From Vulcanimicrobiota bacterium (GTDB lineage Bacteria > Vulcanimicrobiota > Vulcanimicrobiia > Vulcanimicrobiales > Vulcanimicrobiaceae), in the NCBI GenBank assembly GCA_019235995.1, contig JAFAJV010000138.1, positions 1-38,919 of the forward strand: a stretch of 38,919 bases of DNA, written 5' to 3'. Positions 24,740 to 32,462 of this stretch are shown one piece after another. A model generated the notes under the pieces. It made no database searches. It worked only from the letters and a program-made list of their open reading frames with translations, and was not told where the DNA came from. Numbering within the stretch: the stretch's first letter is position 1; each line of letters starts with the position of its first letter. A program made the translations under genes and the position numbers.

Positions 24740-26143
24740 CGCGCTTTCTGTTCGGCGCGCCGCGCGGACCGCACGCAGCGCGGCGCGACCGAGGACATTA
24801 GCGTAGGTCGGGAAAGAGAGCGAGATTGCGGCGAGGGTATCTACGGTCATCCCGGCGGTCATAGCGATGGCCGCCATCTGTGTGATTTCGACTGCCTGCT
24901 CACCGATAACGTGACAGCCTAAAATTGTCCCGGTCGGTGGATCGACGATCAGCTTGCAGAATCCGCGGGTTCGCCCGTCAATGATTGGCCGCGTCGTTTC
25001 ATCGTACCGCCCAACCGAAACCAGAACGTCATGATGCATCTTCCGCGCTGTTACTTCGGTGAGGCCGACTTGGGCATACTCGGGGTCGGTGAAGCTCCCG
25101 ATCGGATTGATCGAGCCGGACCGTGGAATCCGCGTATCGCTTACCGCATTTGTGCTCGCGACGAATCCATCTTGCACCGCTTGCGGCACGAGCATGAGGC
25201 GTCCCGTGACGTCTCCAGCGGCGAATACGTGCGGCGCAGACGTTTGAAGAAAGTCGTCAACCCGTACCGAACCACGCTCGTTCGTCACGACGCCGGCACG
25301 CGAAAGTTGCAGACCGGCAACGTCAGCGACCCACCCGACAGCAGCCACGGCCAGCTCCGCCTCAACGGAGTTTTCAACGCCGCTCTTGTTAAAAACCATC
25401 CTGACGCCCGAAGGTGACCGTTCGAAGCGTTCGATCCAGCCGAAATCCTCGCGCACGGTGATACCGTGCTCGCGAAACGCCGTCGCAACCTCGCGTGAAA
25501 CGTCCTCGTCCTCCGTCGGTATAATGCGCGGACCCGCTTGAAAGAGCTCGACATGAGTCCCGAAAGCGTTGAAGATCGAAGCGACTTGCACGCCGGTCGC
25601 GCCGGCGCCGACGACAATCATCGATTTGGGAGCTGCCGTCAGCCCGAACGCATCGGCGGGCGTCGCGGTCAGCTCAAAACCCGGCACGTCCAGAGTGCGG
25701 CTCATGCCCCCCGCGCAAATGACGATCTTCTTCGCACGCAGGGTGGGACAGCGCTCGCCGCCGATCGTGCGCGCATCGATGAAGCGCGCCGCTCCCGCGT
25801 GCTCGTACACCTCGACGCCCGCGGCGTCGATCTGGGGGCGCAGCGTCGAATGCGCGGCCGCCTCGGCGACGACTTCGCGCGCGCGTGACAGCAAGACCTG
25901 GTAGTCGACCTTAATTGTCCCGGTCGCGATTCCGTAGCGAGGAAGCTGCCGCGCCTCGCGCAAAAGCCTCGCCGCGTGCGCGAGGGTGCGAACCGGTATC
26001 GGGCCATCGTTCGCAGCCATGCCGCCGAATGCTCCTCGCGTTACGAGGGCCGTCTTCGCTCCCAGATCGGCCGCACGAAGCGCAGCGGCCGTTCCTGCCG
26101 GGCCGGCTCCGATTACGACAACGCCCACGTCGCGCGGCGTCAT
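24734..26143 (-). CDS. FAD/NAD(P) oxidoreductase of the disulfide-reductase fold lacking redox cysteines
   Basis: The protein is 469 aa. FAD loop VVVIGAGPAGTAAALRAADL (8-27), NAD(P) loop SMIVVGAGATGVQVASIFNA (about 174-193), second FAD motif VFAAGDVTG, and a dimerisation domain with GSFTDPEYAQVGLTEVTARK are all present. However, the CxxxxC site is replaced by GGMAANDGPIPVRTLAHA (40-57), and the C-terminal HPTxxE base by SFPTYANV. It therefore cannot be a normal dithiol reductase; a transhydrogenase-, diaphorase- or quinone-reductase-like activity is possible. The ATG at 26143 overlaps the stop of the upstream gene (ATGA), and the frame upstream is antisense-like. Confidence 0.85.
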   Translation of the reverse strand: MTPRDVGVVVIGAGPAGTAAALRAADLGAKTALVTRGAFGGMAANDGPIPVRTLAHAARLLREARQLPRYGIATGTIKVDYQVLLSRAREVVAEAAAHSTLRPQIDAAGVEVYEHAGAARFIDARTIGGERCPTLRAKKIVICAGGMSRTLDVPGFELTATPADAFGLTAAPKSMIVVGAGATGVQVASIFNAFGTHVELFQAGPRIIPTEDEDVSREVATAFREHGITVREDFGWIERFERSPSGVRMVFNKSGVENSVEAELAVAAVGWVADVAGLQLSRAGVVTNERGSVRVDDFLQTSAPHVFAAGDVTGRLMLVPQAVQDGFVASTNAVSDTRIPRSGSINPIGSFTDPEYAQVGLTEVTARKMHHDVLVSVGRYDETTRPIIDGRTRGFCKLIVDPPTGTILGCHVIGEQAVEITQMAAIAMTAGMTVDTLAAISLSFPTYANVLGRAALRAVRAARRTESAL

Positions 26144-27081
26144 TCGCTCGTCTCTCCAAGGAGGACGCTGCCGCCGACCGTCAGAGTGCGCGAATAGGTT
26201 GTGCCCTGGGCGCGAACGACGCCTTCGAGCGGATTCGCGAGATCGACGGAACCGTCGACGCCGCCATACGTCGCCTGAATTTGAAATCGCCGCGAGATCA
26301 ACTGGGCAGTATTCAACAGCAGCGGCGTCGCGTTCGTGGTGAAGTTGTGCGAGACGACCAGTGCCAGCAGCGTCCCGCCTGGCGATCGCCAAAAGGGAAC
26401 GGCTTGTGGGACGAAAACCCACGCCCGCTCGACGCCTGAGGCCGTGCTCGTAGCGAGGTTCGAAATCGGAAAGGCCAGGCTGACGCCCATCGTTCGAGAC
26501 TTGTTCGTGGCGATGTTCAAAAGCGGATTAACGGTATAAGCCGGACCCGGCGCCGCAAGCCCCGGAGATCCGCTCGGCGCCTCATAGGTTAGCAGCAGAC
26601 CTCCGAGGATGCCGCGAGCGCCGTCGACGTAAACCAGCTGTTTGTACCAGAACTGCATATCGGTCGCCCCGGCCACGAGTATACCTCGGGGCGCACTTTG
26701 GATCTGTGAGAACGACGGCGGCAGGATTGTTATCTGCGCGTTATGGGATACGCCGATATTGAGCATCGCACCGGGGTAGCCGAACGCCGACCGGTTCGTG
26801 CTGACGTTAGCGCTCGAATGGCCCAAGTCGAGCCTCACGTTCGCCGGGATGTACGTGCTCGCATATGTCGCCTGAACGCTCGCCTGACCGGCGACGAAGA
26901 CGCACGGCGAAGCCGCCAAATATTTCTTCAGCAGTTCGTGCGAGCCGCCACACGGGTCTCGCGAGGGGCTCGTCGCGGCCGGCGGGGCCGCGCTCGCCGT
27001 AGGCGTCGGAGAAGCTTCCGCCAGACTCATGAAAAACGACAAGGCGAGGGCTACCACGGTACCGTAAGTATCCACGATCAC
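26140..27081 (-). CDS. Secreted protein upstream of the flavoprotein, possibly beta-barrel
   Basis: This 313-aa protein has a signal peptide (VVALALSFFMSLAEA) followed by a Pro/Ala/Ser/Thr-rich linker (about 24-40). Two cysteines bracket a helix (DPCGGSHELLKKYLAASPC). The remainder is rich in alternating hydrophobic strands (RLDLGHSSANVSTNRSAFGY, RFQIQATYGGVDGSVDLANP) and Asn/Ser/Thr, consistent with an outer-membrane or periplasmic beta protein. The start is GTG 27081 (a second GTG lies two codons later); no strong ribosome binding site is seen. It overlaps the flavoprotein start by four bases and is divergent from the DyP operon with 48 bp between starts. The family is not recognised. Confidence 0.7.
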   Translation of the reverse strand: MIVDTYGTVVALALSFFMSLAEASPTPTASAAPPAATSPSRDPCGGSHELLKKYLAASPCVFVAGQASVQATYASTYIPANVRLDLGHSSANVSTNRSAFGYPGAMLNIGVSHNAQITILPPSFSQIQSAPRGILVAGATDMQFWYKQLVYVDGARGILGGLLLTYEAPSGSPGLAAPGPAYTVNPLLNIATNKSRTMGVSLAFPISNLATSTASGVERAWVFVPQAVPFWRSPGGTLLALVVSHNFTTNATPLLLNTAQLISRRFQIQATYGGVDGSVDLANPLEGVVRAQGTTYSRTLTVGGSVLLGETSE

Positions 27082-27129
27082 GTCGAATTTTGCCTGCGCG
27101 GTTTACTTCATAACAGAGGAGTTGCGAAC

Positions 27130-27690
27130 ATGAGTTCAGCTGGAGGCGACTGGACTAAACCGGCCGCCATGGCCATCCCAAAAGAAGGATATGTTGAGTA
27201 TCAAAAGGGCGATTACGGTCCGGTTTTTCCGCGGACGCCCGCCTGTTACGGCTTTACGATAATCGCGAAGGCGAAGCCGGGTCGCGAAGCGGTCTTCTAT
27301 GAGTATGGTAAGCGCATTGAAGCGGCCCTACGCGACAATCCAAACTATTTGGCTCCGCTCAAACTACACTACCTGAAATGGGTGCTCTTTGATATCGGCA
27401 ACGACAAGTACTTTATGTATCAGGGCATCTTCGATACCGACTTCGACAAATATACCGACGATGCCGTAGCGCTTTTCAAGAAAATCGGCGTCGACACGGT
27501 TTTCGAGAATTTGGAAGGGTTTCCAGAGGACTGGAAGACGAACGTGCCGGCGTTCGTCAAATTCGTTCGCGAGCATCATCGGCCCAGCTTCATGGAATAC
27601 GGCGAATACCCGTATGTCAGCGCCGACGAGATCAAGAAGGCGCTGCACGTCAAGCAGGCCCTGGGCGATATGCTCGATCAAATGCAGTAG
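27130..27690 (+). CDS. Dimeric alpha/beta-barrel protein, possible heme-binding partner of DyP
   Basis: The product is 186 aa, with AGAGGAG about seven bases before ATG 27130. The core reads ACYGFTIIAKAKPGREAVFY, then LKLHYLKWVLFDIGNDKYFM, FDTDFDKYTDDAVALFKKIG, and VFENLEGFPEDW, a ferredoxin-like alpha/beta repeat of the type shared by DyP peroxidases and chlorite dismutases. The C-terminus, FVREHHRPSFMEYGEYPYVS, has a His pair. There is no signal peptide. It is nine bases upstream of the 335-aa gene and heads the DyP operon. Fold assignment is by pattern only. Confidence 0.72.
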   Translation: MSSAGGDWTKPAAMAIPKEGYVEYQKGDYGPVFPRTPACYGFTIIAKAKPGREAVFYEYGKRIEAALRDNPNYLAPLKLHYLKWVLFDIGNDKYFMYQGIFDTDFDKYTDDAVALFKKIGVDTVFENLEGFPEDWKTNVPAFVKFVREHHRPSFMEYGEYPYVSADEIKKALHVKQALGDMLDQMQ

Positions 27691-27699
27691 GGAGGTCAT

Positions 27700-28707
27700 A
27701 TGGCCACGCTCGGACGCACTTACAACCAGAGTCACCTGCCCCGCAAATACGAGCGTGGAAAGCGCCGGTTCAGCGTGTACTGGACGTGGAGCTATCCGTG
27801 GGAATCGAATGCCGACGTTACCGAGCTCGACAACCGCTTCTCGACGATGACCGAGGTGCGGCGTGTCGGGTGGCCCACGTACGAAACCGAAGACTATTCA
27901 CGCCGGATGTTCCTGCAGGGGATCGAGGGAACTCTCGAGCTTTTCCACCTCTCCCTCTTGAACTTCCAGCGCGTCGTCGGCGAGGTAACGGGCCAGCCCG
28001 TAGCGGTCTACCAACGCGTCGACCAGGCCGGCCAGAAATTGCCGATCGACCAGCGGATACTCGACGACACCGATACGATGATGATCTTCGGGCTCGACCA
28101 TATCGTGACCGAGCAAGAGGCCGCACCCGAAGAGATCGCCGCGCTCAAGGCTTTCGTCGCGCGCGAAGGCACGTGTCTGCTGCTGGCTCCCCATCATGAC
28201 GTCGGCGTCTCCGACGATCCGAACGTGCGGAACATGGAGTACTTTCACCACGGCGATCCCCTCGTGCCACGCCAGCAGCGGTTTGCCAAGTACGTTCGTT
28301 CGCTGATGCGCGGGCTAGGCGTGCCCGTGGAAAATCGTTGGGGTCTTCGGCCCGCCACGCTGCCAGGCACGACGAAGACCGTGCCGCTGGCGATTAACGG
28401 CGACTTGGATAAGCGCGGCTGGCTCACGAACGTCAAGACGTTCGTCTTTCACATGCATCTGCCACATTATGCCGTCACGAAGGAGGACGCAAAGGACATC
28501 CACGTTTTGGCGCGCCAGCCGATCGATCTGTGGAAACCGCATCCGTTCACCGAGGCGGGAAACCGGGAGTTCAACATGTTTTTGTGGATGCCGCCGTCCG
28601 GAGATCGCGCCGGCGATATCCTGCTCGCGGACTCCACGATCTTTACGACGCTCTTCGGCGGTGACGAAAGCCTCGAGAATTTCTGGAAGAATCTCGCGAC
28701 CAAATGA
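27700..28707 (+). CDS. Unknown 335-aa protein of the DyP operon, possible GATase-like fold
   Basis: GGAGG at 27691-27695 precedes ATG 27700. The N-terminal third is rich in Trp and Tyr (FSVYWTWSYPWESNADVTEL). The middle, TMMIFGLDHIVTEQEAAPEE then IAALKAFVAREGTCLLLAPH, resembles the strand-helix-strand core of class I GATase/DUF4350-like proteins, in which a flexible region follows FVxxGG. His residues are frequent in HHDVGVSDD, EYFHHGD and FVFHMHLPHYAV. No signal peptide is seen. The stop overlaps the DyP start (ATGA, 28704-28707), so the two are translationally coupled. I do not recognise a named family. Confidence 0.7.
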   Translation: MATLGRTYNQSHLPRKYERGKRRFSVYWTWSYPWESNADVTELDNRFSTMTEVRRVGWPTYETEDYSRRMFLQGIEGTLELFHLSLLNFQRVVGEVTGQPVAVYQRVDQAGQKLPIDQRILDDTDTMMIFGLDHIVTEQEAAPEEIAALKAFVAREGTCLLLAPHHDVGVSDDPNVRNMEYFHHGDPLVPRQQRFAKYVRSLMRGLGVPVENRWGLRPATLPGTTKTVPLAINGDLDKRGWLTNVKTFVFHMHLPHYAVTKEDAKDIHVLARQPIDLWKPHPFTEAGNREFNMFLWMPPSGDRAGDILLADSTIFTTLFGGDESLENFWKNLATK

Positions 28708-30044
28708 CCGTGGCGCGGTTGCAACTCGACGACATCCAAAGCGGCGTGCTGCGCCCGCGTCCCACCCCGTTTGTGGCAACCTACATCATTCTGCGCATCG
28801 ACGACCGCGAAGCAGGGCGCAAGCTGATGGGCCGGCTGAGCGAAGTCGTCGCCTCGGCCGCGAATCCCGAAAGCGCGGCGCGCGACACCTGGGTGAGCGC
28901 TTCCCTGAGCTACGCAGGGCTCGAGGCGCTTGGCCTTCCGCAGGCATCGCTCGAGAGCTTTTCGGAGCCGTTCAAGCAGGGGATGGCAGTCCGTGCAAAC
29001 CGATTGGGTGACGTCGGCGAGAGCAGCCCCGAGCACTGGGAGAAGCCGCTCGGCTCAGCCGAGATCCACGTAGTACTCACAGCGATCTCACCGGATGCGC
29101 CGAATCTCGAACGGGCCCTCGATCGCGCTCGCAAAGCTTACGCGGAGTTTACCGGCATCAGCGCGATTTGGCGGCAAGACTGCCACGTGCTTCCGGGGGA
29201 GCGCGAGCCGTTCGGCTTCAAGGATGGCATCAGCCATCCGGCCATCGAGGGCAGCGGCATTCCCGGCACCAATCCCCATGAAACGCCGTCCAAGCCCGGT
29301 GAATTCGTACTAGGTTACCCGGACGAGATGAGTGACGCTCCCGCGATGCCGCACCCGAGCGTCCTTGGGAGAAACGGCAGCTACATCGTGTTCCGTAAAC
29401 TCTATCAGCGCGTGGCGTCGTTTCGCCAATACTTGCGCGCAAACGCAACGGATTCCGTGCCCGAAGAGCTCCTGGCGGCAAAGATGATGGGCCGATGGCG
29501 AAGCGGCACACCTCTCGCGCTCAGTCCGAGCACAGACGATACAAACATCGGCGACGACCCGCGACGCAACAACGCCTTTCTTTTCAAGGACGATGATGCG
29601 CTGGGCTACAAAACGCCGCTCGGATCGCACATCCGCCGCGTGAACGCTCGCGATGCCGACATCGCAGGAGTCACCCGGATCCACCGCATGATCCGTCGAG
29701 GGACCGCGTACGGGCCGCCCTTGCCCGACGGCATGATGGAAGACGACGGGGTAGATCGCGGGCTGATGTTCGCCTTTGTCGGCGCGAACCTGGCCAGGCA
29801 GTTTGAGTTCGTGCAATCCGAATGGATCAATAACAGTGCCTTCTTCGCCGGACCCGCCACCGAGCGGGATCCGATCGCCGGCGCGGGCGATGGAAGCGGA
29901 ACGTTCGGCATCCCGCGCCGACCGATTCGGATGAAGTTGGAGGCTTTGCCGCGCTTCGTCGTCACGCGCGGCGGCGAATATTGTTTCCTTCCGAGCTTAA
30001 GCGCACTGCGCTGGCTCGCAGACGGCAAAAATTACGCGACTTGA
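28704..30044 (+). CDS. DyP-type heme peroxidase
   Basis: This 446-aa protein carries the DyP signature GFKDGISHP (171-179) with distal Asp174. The proximal heme ligand is probably His309 in PLGSHIRRVNARD, and the distal Arg lies in HRMIRRGTAYGP (327-338). The C-terminal domain contains GLMFAFVGANLARQFEFVQS. DyPs oxidise dyes, phenolics or metals with H2O2. There is no Tat or Sec signal and no obvious encapsulin-targeting tail, so a cytoplasmic enzyme is expected. It is coupled to the 335-aa gene by ATGA and ends 11 bases before the stop of the convergent DUF1345-like gene. Confidence 0.93.
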   Translation: MTVARLQLDDIQSGVLRPRPTPFVATYIILRIDDREAGRKLMGRLSEVVASAANPESAARDTWVSASLSYAGLEALGLPQASLESFSEPFKQGMAVRANRLGDVGESSPEHWEKPLGSAEIHVVLTAISPDAPNLERALDRARKAYAEFTGISAIWRQDCHVLPGEREPFGFKDGISHPAIEGSGIPGTNPHETPSKPGEFVLGYPDEMSDAPAMPHPSVLGRNGSYIVFRKLYQRVASFRQYLRANATDSVPEELLAAKMMGRWRSGTPLALSPSTDDTNIGDDPRRNNAFLFKDDDALGYKTPLGSHIRRVNARDADIAGVTRIHRMIRRGTAYGPPLPDGMMEDDGVDRGLMFAFVGANLARQFEFVQSEWINNSAFFAGPATERDPIAGAGDGSGTFGIPRRPIRMKLEALPRFVVTRGGEYCFLPSLSALRWLADGKNYAT

Positions 30045-30055
30045 ATGCGCTGGCT

Positions 30056-30655
30056 TTAACCGAGAATGTTTACGGCGCGAGCGGCGGCGATCGCGATGGT
30101 CGTCAGTGAGATTGCGGATTCGAGCATCATCAACATTCGCGCCCTCGTGGTCACGGGCGGCGTGTCCGTTGGACTGAATGCGGTCGCGGTCGTAAACGAG
30201 AGAAAGAGGTAATCCAAGAAAACGAGCGGGCGCGCAGCGATTCCCGCCTTCTCGGGAAAGATGAAGTCCTCCTGACCGATCCACCGGTAGAAGACGCCAA
30301 AAAGGACGACATTCGAGATCCAGATCACAAACGCCGACCCCAGCAGCTTGACGCCGTCGATCTTGCTGGCGTGAAAGATGACCCGGTAGACGATATTCGA
30401 AAGACTTCCAAAAAGGATTAGCGTTAACACGGCCGCCACCGAGATCATCGCGATTCGCGCGCCTCTTCTCGTGCCGCTAATGGTCAGCACGATGGACAGA
30501 ACACAGGCCATGGCCAGCAGAATGCCTAGCACCAGCGTCACGCCGGGACCACCTACCGTATACCGGTTTGGTATGCCGACGTAGAGAGCGAGCACGAACA
30601 CAAATGCGCAACTTTCGCCCCAGTCGCGGTGAAAAGAGCGCCGCCTGTGTTCCAT
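30056..30655 (-). CDS. DUF1345-like membrane protein
   Basis: The 199-aa protein has five or so membrane segments (CAFVFVLALYVGI, TLVLGILLAMACVLSIVLTI, IAMISVAAVLTLILFGSL, FVIWISNVVLFGVFYRWI). A C-terminal re-entrant-like stretch reads FLDYLFLSFTTATAFSPTDT, followed by RARMLMMLESAISLTTIAIA. This last part resembles DUF1345 and two-pore channel-like pore regions. It starts one base after the DUF2252 gene stop, so the two form an operon. The transported species, if any, is unknown. Confidence 0.75.
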   Translation of the reverse strand: MEHRRRSFHRDWGESCAFVFVLALYVGIPNRYTVGGPGVTLVLGILLAMACVLSIVLTISGTRRGARIAMISVAAVLTLILFGSLSNIVYRVIFHASKIDGVKLLGSAFVIWISNVVLFGVFYRWIGQEDFIFPEKAGIAARPLVFLDYLFLSFTTATAFSPTDTPPVTTRARMLMMLESAISLTTIAIAAARAVNILG

Positions 30656-30656
30656 C

Positions 30657-32027
30657 CTACTCGGTGTGCGCCTCGATCGTGCCGGCCCCTACGGCCTCTC
30701 TCAACGCATGGTGATCTCGTTCGGTTTGATCGGCGTACGCGAATGCAAACCTCGTTACCGCTTCTTCGAATGCATCGCTCTTTCCAAGGTAGCCGCTCAT
30801 CATCTGCGGATTCCCGGACTTGGCGTGAGCGCGAGCGAGGTTCCACCCGCACGCACGCGCATACGCGTCGAAAAGAGGCTCGTCAAAGCTCTCGACATTT
30901 GCGCTGATCTTTGCGTCACGGAGCTGCCGGACGTAGAACTCTCCGTTCGGTCCGGAAGTCCACCCCAAGAAGATGTCGGAAGCCGCCTGCATCAGGCGCT
31001 GGCCCGCTACCACTCGCTGGCCGTGATGCGGGTACGTGCTCTTGCCCGCAAAAGGCTCCAAAACCGAAGGATGGGCCTGTTTGAACTGCAGAAAAAGCGG
31101 CTCGTTCGCCGATGACATGAACAGAGCGATCCAGCAGCGCGTACCGACGCTTCCGATGCCGACGACCTTGATGGCAGCGTCGACGAACCGAAAATGGTCG
31201 AAAAGAGAGCGCCGATCGTCGGGAAGTGTTTCTCGGTACTCGATTAGGATTTTCTCTACCCGCCGTGAAAATTTCGCGGCACCTGGAATCTCGGGATGAA
31301 ATATGAGGGGAGGGCTGTCGTGAATACGGAGCACTCCGTTAACCGCTTCGGCGAGCTTTGGGTAATCGACGTCGGAACCGCGGCGCGCGCCCGCCTTCGC
31401 GATTCGTCGCGCGATCCTGTCTCGAGCTGCCGTGGGAACGTAGGCCAAAAAATCCTCTGAAGACACTTTTGCGTACCAGACTCCAAGTGGATCCATCTTG
31501 GAGAAAGCGCGAATCCCTTTGCGGTACGAGCGAACGCACGTGATCGCGACGGCGCGCGCAACAGCTTTTGGCAGACCGTTCTCGCGAACGGCTAGGACGA
31601 AAGAGACTGCGAGGCGCTTGACATCCCACTCCCATGGAGCGGGGAGTGTCTCATCAAAATCGTTGATGTCGAAGATGATGGCCCTCTCCGGCGATGCGAA
31701 ACCGCCGAAGTTCTTCAAATGACAATCGCCGCACGCCTGAACCGTGAGACCAGTCGAGGGCGTGCGGGCGAGATCGGCGGCCATGACCGCAGCCGATCCC
31801 CGAAAGAAGGCGAACGGAGACTGCAGCATACGACCGTATCGGATCGGAACCAGCTCGGGAAGGCGGTCGGCATCGGCATTGCGCAGGACACCGAGTGGAT
31901 CGCGTCGCGACGCGAACCTCGGATCGGCTTGGCTTGAGGGTGGAACGGCGTCTCGCAAGGCCTTCCCCGCGGCAACAAGGTCCTGCGGCGACATTCGGCG
32001 CGCTTCAGCCGCGTCGATCCTCCTCAT
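30657..32027 (-). CDS. DUF2252 protein (kinase-like fold)
   Basis: This 456-aa protein has the DUF2252 signature: RLPELVPIRYGRMLQSPFAF, FRGSAAVMAADLA, VQACGDCHLKNFGGF and AIIFDINDFDETLPAPWEWD, the last two corresponding to the catalytic-loop and metal-binding Asp regions of aminoglycoside-phosphotransferase-like kinases. The C-terminal part contains ACGWNLARAHAKSGN. The substrate is unknown. The ATG at 32027 was chosen; a TTG three codons earlier is also possible. It is the first gene of a two-gene operon with the membrane protein. Confidence 0.9.
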   Translation of the reverse strand: MRRIDAAEARRMSPQDLVAAGKALRDAVPPSSQADPRFASRRDPLGVLRNADADRLPELVPIRYGRMLQSPFAFFRGSAAVMAADLARTPSTGLTVQACGDCHLKNFGGFASPERAIIFDINDFDETLPAPWEWDVKRLAVSFVLAVRENGLPKAVARAVAITCVRSYRKGIRAFSKMDPLGVWYAKVSSEDFLAYVPTAARDRIARRIAKAGARRGSDVDYPKLAEAVNGVLRIHDSPPLIFHPEIPGAAKFSRRVEKILIEYRETLPDDRRSLFDHFRFVDAAIKVVGIGSVGTRCWIALFMSSANEPLFLQFKQAHPSVLEPFAGKSTYPHHGQRVVAGQRLMQAASDIFLGWTSGPNGEFYVRQLRDAKISANVESFDEPLFDAYARACGWNLARAHAKSGNPQMMSGYLGKSDAFEEAVTRFAFAYADQTERDHHALREAVGAGTIEAHTE

Positions 32028-32081
32028 GAGCGTCAACTTCTCAAAAAATTAAGGAATATCCCGTAGATTTGACCATCGGGA

Positions 32082-32460
32082 CACGCCCTAGTAACGTCCG
32101 GCTACGTTAAGTCCGTTCGCAACACCTTGACCACCATCTTGAACAGGGCCAAGCGGCTACGGCTTATTACTACGAACCCCACCGAATTCGTCGACCACTT
32201 GCGCGTGCGGCGAGCCGAAATGCGATCGCTCGATCCAGCGGCGGCGAGCCAATACCTCGCGGTTTTCGATGGGAGCGAACTTGGCTGTGCCGTCGCGGTT
32301 GCGATCGGCAGCGGCTGCCGGCGAGGCGAACTCCTCGCGCTGCGGTGATGCGACGTAAACCTGGACGACAGAACGTTACGCGTGGCCCAGTCGCTGGAGC
32401 GGGTGACGGTCAGGACTACTAAGCGCGTGCGCTATTATGTAGGCGTCAGCGCCGCGCTGG
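32082..32460 (+). pseudogene. Remnant of a tyrosine recombinase/phage integrase
   Basis: One frame reads through this 0.4-kb gap between genes. It gives SVRNTLTTILNRAKRLRLIT then TNP, typical of the core-binding helices, and AVAIGSGCRRGELLALR, which contains the first catalytic Arg. An in-frame TGA at 32346-32348 stands where integrases have Trp, and the reading continues CDVNLDDRTLRVAQSLERV, as expected of L-R-W-x-D-V-x-L. After about TKRVRYYVGVSAALVLGF it stops, so the HxxR and Tyr parts are lost. The N-terminus is also missing, since a stop lies at 32070. It is a dead fragment; no intact att site was identified. Confidence 0.75.
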
Positions 32461-32462
32461 TT

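Noticed and set aside
28704-30044. DyP as an encapsulin cargo
   Set aside because: No encapsulin shell gene is nearby and the C-terminus lacks an evident targeting peptide.
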